Source: Chloroflexota bacterium
Lineage (GTDB): Bacteria; Chloroflexota; Anaerolineae; Anaerolineales; Anaerolineaceae
DNA length: 9,061 nucleotides
Assembly: GCA_019136175.1 (NCBI GenBank)
Contig: JAGVUS010000211.1
Span: 1-9,061 of the forward strand
Direction of reading: 5' to 3'
Positions 6,420-9,061 of this stretch are shown here, in pieces (the stretch's first letter is position 1; each line of letters begins with the position of its first letter). The position numbers and the translations under genes are program-made. The notes beneath the pieces are model-generated. The model was not told the DNA's origin and searched no databases. It was given only the letters and a program-made list of their open reading frames with translations.

Positions 6420-7388
6420 AAGTTGTTCCAAAAAAGTTCCTGCAGCCTCAAGAAACAGTTTCGGGCATTCCTCCTGGGGCACATGCCCACAAGCAGGAAG
6501 TATAACCAGTTCTGCATTTGGAATGTCCTTTGCCAGTTGAACACTTTCTTCTGTTGGGACAATCCGGTCGTCATCACCAGTGATCACCAGTACAGGCAGG
6601 GATAATTCTGGTAATCGTTCCCTCAGGCTCATCGAATGGGAGGATTTGGTCAGTTCCCACAATGCCCGATCCCACCCCTCCACACTTAAAGGCTTTCGAT
6701 ATCCATCCCGCACTGATTCTGTAATCATTGTTGGGGCGTGCCATGCCAGGTTAAGCATCTGTTCACCGCGCGTTTGGATGCTCCTGGTAAGTAATAATCC
6801 CAATCTTTGCCCTTGAGGGGTATCCAGCAACGGTCTCATCCATTCGGGAAGTGGAGAACCTCCCGAGTAGATCGCCGCATCTACCAGGACGAGCCCAAGC
6901 ACCCGGTTTGGGTATTGCAGCGCTGTTTGGACGGCAACCGTTCCCCCCGCCGAGTTGCCAACCAGAACTGCCTGCTCGATCTCTAGGGCATCCATCAGCT
7001 GGATCAAAATTTCAGGCTGCATCTCCGGACTATACGGATTCTTGCCCTCCTCCCACTCCCCAGCTTCCGGGCGTTCCGTCAATCCAAATGCCGGGCGATC
7101 GTAAGCCATGACAGTTCCATATTGTCCAAGGGGCGCCATAACTTCCCGCCAGGAAAAAATGCTTGCCCCAAATCCGTGCAAAAGAATAATTTTTGGTTCT
7201 CCCTCACCCTGTATCTTGTAGTGAATTTGTATCCCGGAAATATCCAGAAACAGGCTGTCTTTGTCTGCAAGCTGATTCACCGGGACAACATCAGTATTTG
7301 GGTGCAAAGGAACAGCAAAAGGAGCAATCAAAATCAGCAAAATAAGGAAAATGAACAGAAACAAAATCCACTTTAATGTTTTCATCAT
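6414..7388 (-). CDS. Membrane-anchored alpha/beta hydrolase
   Basis: A 324-residue alpha/beta-fold hydrolase. Residues about 5-28 (LKWILFLFIFLILLILIAPF) form a hydrophobic anchor or signal segment, so the enzyme probably acts outside the membrane. The catalytic domain has the oxyanion motif HGFG (H71), nucleophile elbow GNSAGG (S146), the likely acid D274 in GDDDRIVP, and H302 in ACGHVPQEE, giving a full Ser-Asp-His triad. Family members include esterases, lipases, C-C hydrolases and haloperoxidase-like enzymes; the substrate cannot be told. The reading frame stays open upstream to 7595, but that part overlaps the neighbouring hydrolase in another frame. The ATG at 7388 (or 7385) just before the anchor is the natural start. 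No clear ribosome site is present, so translation is probably coupled to the gene upstream on this strand. Confidence 0.88.
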   Translation of the reverse strand: MMKTLKWILFLFIFLILLILIAPFAVPLHPNTDVVPVNQLADKDSLFLDISGIQIHYKIQGEGEPKIILLHGFGASIFSWREVMAPLGQYGTVMAYDRPAFGLTERPEAGEWEEGKNPYSPEMQPEILIQLMDALEIEQAVLVGNSAGGTVAVQTALQYPNRVLGLVLVDAAIYSGGSPLPEWMRPLLDTPQGQRLGLLLTRSIQTRGEQMLNLAWHAPTMITESVRDGYRKPLSVEGWDRALWELTKSSHSMSLRERLPELSLPVLVITGDDDRIVPTEESVQLAKDIPNAELVILPACGHVPQEECPKLFLEAAGTFLEQLK

Positions 7389-7404
7389 TTTTAATAGATG
7401 CTGC

Positions 7405-8130
7405 TCATGAATTCGTGGATGGCGATGACAACCAAATCTTGTTGTTCTTCGCGGGGAATCGATGCCATTCCATCTCCTGTTGATCACCATACCATCCAAA
7501 ACCAGCATGGTTGCCGCCTTCAATCGTAACCCATTTTGTTCCCTTGGGAAATAAGTCATAAATCGCGCGAATTTTCTCCACGGTTGTAAGTCCATCTTCG
7601 CTTGCAGTAATGGATAAAACCGGAATGGAATTTTCCGTCAGGGGTTTGGATTCTGCGGGATAGGCAGCAAGTAGGAATACTCCATCAACTTGATCTGCGT
7701 GGTCCACAGCATAACTGGCAGCCATGGCGCCTCCCAGGGAATGTCCACCAACCACCCAGATTCCCACACTGGAATATGCCTCAATGATTTGGGCTGCGCT
7801 GTTGACACCGAGTACAGCCAGATTCAGAGGCATCCGTGGGATGACAACAAGATACCCTTGTTCTGCAAGCATCCGGGCTAGCGGTGCATAGGAACGATAA
7901 TCAACTCGACCCCCAGGATATAGAATCAAACCTGCAGTAGGAGTATCCTGCGTGGATTGAAATACGAGCCACTTGCCCGTTCCTACTTGAACAGATTCGT
8001 CAGAAATTAAAGCCTGCCTGGCTTCCGGCATTGGACCTAACGAGGGTAACCCCCAAATCACAAAGCCAATCATCCCCAAGCATACAATTACCAGTAACCC
8101 CATCCCCATTCGGGGTGCCACCTGTTTCAT
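7405..8130 (-). CDS. Alpha/beta hydrolase (abhydrolase_5-like), C-terminus altered by a frameshift
   Basis: A 241-residue product as read. The N-terminal segment (about 9-30, GMGLLVIVCLGMIGFVIWGL) is a membrane anchor or signal. The core has LILYPGGRVDYRSYAPLA, nucleophile GHSLGG (S131), acid D179 in ASEDG, and H208 in GGNHAGFG, a complete triad close to the alpha/beta hydrolase family of PF12695 type. The substrate is unknown. After Q218 the reading frame loses family character. Shifting by one base at about 7474-7477 instead gives GDGMASIPREEQQ, then DLVVIAIHEFMSSIY and a TAA at 7391-7393, which is the expected family ending (246 residues). One G appears to be missing from a GGG run: a real mutation or a sequence error. 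The catalytic residues precede the break. GGAGG at 8140-8136, 5 nt before the ATG, fixes the start. Confidence 0.85.
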   Translation of the reverse strand: MKQVAPRMGMGLLVIVCLGMIGFVIWGLPSLGPMPEARQALISDESVQVGTGKWLVFQSTQDTPTAGLILYPGGRVDYRSYAPLARMLAEQGYLVVIPRMPLNLAVLGVNSAAQIIEAYSSVGIWVVGGHSLGGAMAASYAVDHADQVDGVFLLAAYPAESKPLTENSIPVLSITASEDGLTTVEKIRAIYDLFPKGTKWVTIEGGNHAGFGWYGDQQEMEWHRFPAKNNKIWLSSPSTNS

Positions 8131-8160
8131 TCCTACCTCCAGATCACATATTTTGATTTA

Positions 8161-8189
8161 ATTTTATGGTGTGTGGATGCAGCCGGCAA
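8161..8189 (-). promoter_or_regulatory. Possible promoter for the two hydrolase genes
   Basis: On the minus strand TTGCCG (8189-8184), a 17-bp spacer, and TAAAAT (8166-8161) lie in the 67-bp gap between udgB and the hydrolase. Matches are 4/6 and 5/6 to consensus. The start would be near 8154, giving a leader of about 24 nt with GGAGG. No terminator is seen after udgB, so read-through from queA-udgB is also possible. Confidence 0.4.
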
Positions 8190-8197
8190 GCAGCAAG

Positions 8198-8902
8198 TCA
8201 GCCGAGCTTGTACAACAGCGATTTTGCTTGCTTCCAGATGGCATCGAACATCTCCACCGTTAACCGACCCGTTTGGGTATTCTGACGGCTGGGATGATAC
8301 GAAGCCAGAACCCATGGTGCTGTGTGATCGGGCGAATTCCAAAACACGCCATGCCCAAATGGTGTCTCTGGTGCCTGCCAGCCAAATAACGGATAGATCC
8401 TTTGCAGTTGCTGATAAGCCAGGCTGCCCAGGGCAACAAAACCCTGTAGATTATTTAAAAAGTGAATTTCTTGTACCAGGTACGGACGACAATTCACAAT
8501 CTCTTCCGGGAGAGGTTTATTATCAGGAGGAACACATCGGCAAATCGCCGATATATACAGATCCTGTAAAACCAATCCATCCTCACGATGAGTCGCTTGG
8601 GGTTGGTTGGCAAATCCGGTGTGGTATAAAGCCGCATACAAGAAATCACCGGATGCATCTCCCGTAAACATTCGCCCGGTTCGATTGGAACCGTGAGCGC
8701 CAGGCGCAAGCCCTACAACGAATATCTTTGCGTCCCTGTCTCCAAAACCCGGTACAGGCAGCCCCCAATAATCCCATTCACGATAAGCTTTGCGTTTGAT
8801 GCAAGCCACTTCCTCCCGCCAGGCAGTTAACCTTTTACATCGCCTGCATTGAATCAATTCACGCTCGTGGAATTCCCAGGCTTGATTATGGTCAATATTC
8901 AT
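8198..8902 (-). CDS. udgB: Uracil-DNA glycosylase, family 5 (UdgB type)
   Basis: A 234-residue base-excision-repair enzyme that removes uracil and other deaminated bases from DNA. Motif A is GLAPGAHGSNRTGRMF (residues about 64-79); the family 5 form lacks the acidic or asparagine catalytic residue seen in other UDG families at this site. Motif B is SYHPSRQNTQTGR (201-213). GDRD precedes the core, and WDYWGLPVPGFGD is characteristic of this family. C19, C22, C123 and C138 are placed as the four ligands of the [4Fe-4S] cluster. The length is normal. The ATG at 8902 overlaps the queA stop as ATGA, so translation is likely coupled to queA; GGAGA is visible upstream but about 16 nt away. Family 5 enzymes are common in thermophiles and high-GC bacteria. 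Confidence 0.94.
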   Translation of the reverse strand: MNIDHNQAWEFHERELIQCRRCKRLTAWREEVACIKRKAYREWDYWGLPVPGFGDRDAKIFVVGLAPGAHGSNRTGRMFTGDASGDFLYAALYHTGFANQPQATHREDGLVLQDLYISAICRCVPPDNKPLPEEIVNCRPYLVQEIHFLNNLQGFVALGSLAYQQLQRIYPLFGWQAPETPFGHGVFWNSPDHTAPWVLASYHPSRQNTQTGRLTVEMFDAIWKQAKSLLYKLG

Positions 8903-9061
8903 AAAATCAATAGTGCGTCTCCAAACGAATAAAAACGATATTCCAGACGAATTGCTTCCTGGTATGCCGCCAGAATTATCTCCCTGCCCGTAAAAGCACT
9001 CACCAGCATCAGCAAGGTGGACTTGGGAAGGTGAAAGTTTGTGATCATTGCATCAACAACC
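8899..9061 (-). CDS. queA: S-adenosylmethionine:tRNA ribosyltransferase-isomerase, C-terminal fragment
   Basis: The minus strand from 9060 to the TGA at 8901-8899 encodes 53 residues: VVDAMITNFHLPKSTLLMLV, then SAFTGRE, an AAYQEAIRLEYRFYSFGDA block, and a short hydrophobic end. TNFHLPKSTLLMLVSAFxGRE and YRFxSFGDAxLI are the signature C-terminus of QueA, which transfers the ribosyl part of S-adenosylmethionine to preQ1 in tRNA to form epoxyqueuosine at the wobble position. The rest lies beyond 9061. The stop overlaps the udgB start by the ATGA arrangement, placing the two in one operon. Confidence 0.96.
   Translation of the reverse strand, partial: VVDAMITNFHLPKSTLLMLVSAFTGREIILAAYQEAIRLEYRFYSFGDALLIL

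Noticed and set aside
7474..7485. Programmed -1 frameshifting in the first hydrolase, stimulated by the internal AGGAG
   Set aside because: No slippery heptamer is present at the site, and this enzyme family has no known recoding; a mutation or sequencing error explains it more simply.
7389..7595. 69-residue upstream extension of the second alpha/beta hydrolase
   Set aside because: It overlaps the neighbouring hydrolase gene in another frame, and the residues look like an out-of-frame reading; the natural start is the ATG at 7388 before the membrane segment.
8188..8212. CAAGC/GCTTG inverted repeat after udgB as a terminator
   Set aside because: Five pairs with a large loop, overlapping the end of udgB, and no T tract.
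8173..8667. Plus-strand open frame of 164 residues
   Set aside because: It lies opposite udgB, whose motifs and cluster cysteines are clear; no family signal or ribosome site on the plus strand.

Overview
The window reads as ordinary chromosomal housekeeping DNA from a bacterium of roughly even base composition. The protein styles (a Sdt1-like nucleotidase, a two-S1-domain protein, a family 5 uracil-DNA glycosylase beside queA, and a membrane-anchored S41 protease) look most like Chloroflexota, class Anaerolineae. That assignment rests on recognising families, not on a search. No mobile element, CRISPR array, tRNA or rRNA was found, and coding density is high. I did not find a convincing new multi-gene system.

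Left part (1-3298). A truncated mutL leaves the window on the minus strand at 80. Divergent from it, across only 73 bp, starts a plus-strand operon: a HAD-type pyrimidine 5'-nucleotidase, an 89-residue single-pass membrane protein of unknown function, and an S41 carboxy-terminal processing protease with a PDZ domain. The two divergent genes each have a TATAAT box so close to the start codon that both mRNAs should be leaderless or nearly so. A gene for a protein with two S1 RNA-binding domains follows. It has its own promoter that matches the sigma-70 consensus exactly (TTGACA, 17 bp, TATAAT), and a clear intrinsic terminator ends it.

Middle part (3299-6419). pyrG (CTP synthase) and eno (enolase) lie 27 nt apart on the plus strand, the same order as in E. 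coli. They end at a 13-bp-stem terminator. The enolase has an unusual active-site loop.

Right part (6414-9061), minus strand. Reading 5' to 3' on that strand: the 3' end of queA (tRNA queuosine synthesis), udgB (uracil-DNA glycosylase, overlapping queA by ATGA), then two different alpha/beta hydrolases, each with an N-terminal membrane segment. The first of these carries a one-base frameshift near its 3' end. Repairing it restores the family C-terminus and a stop only 2 nt before the next gene. The last hydrolase converges on eno, and its stop codon overlaps the terminator stem.
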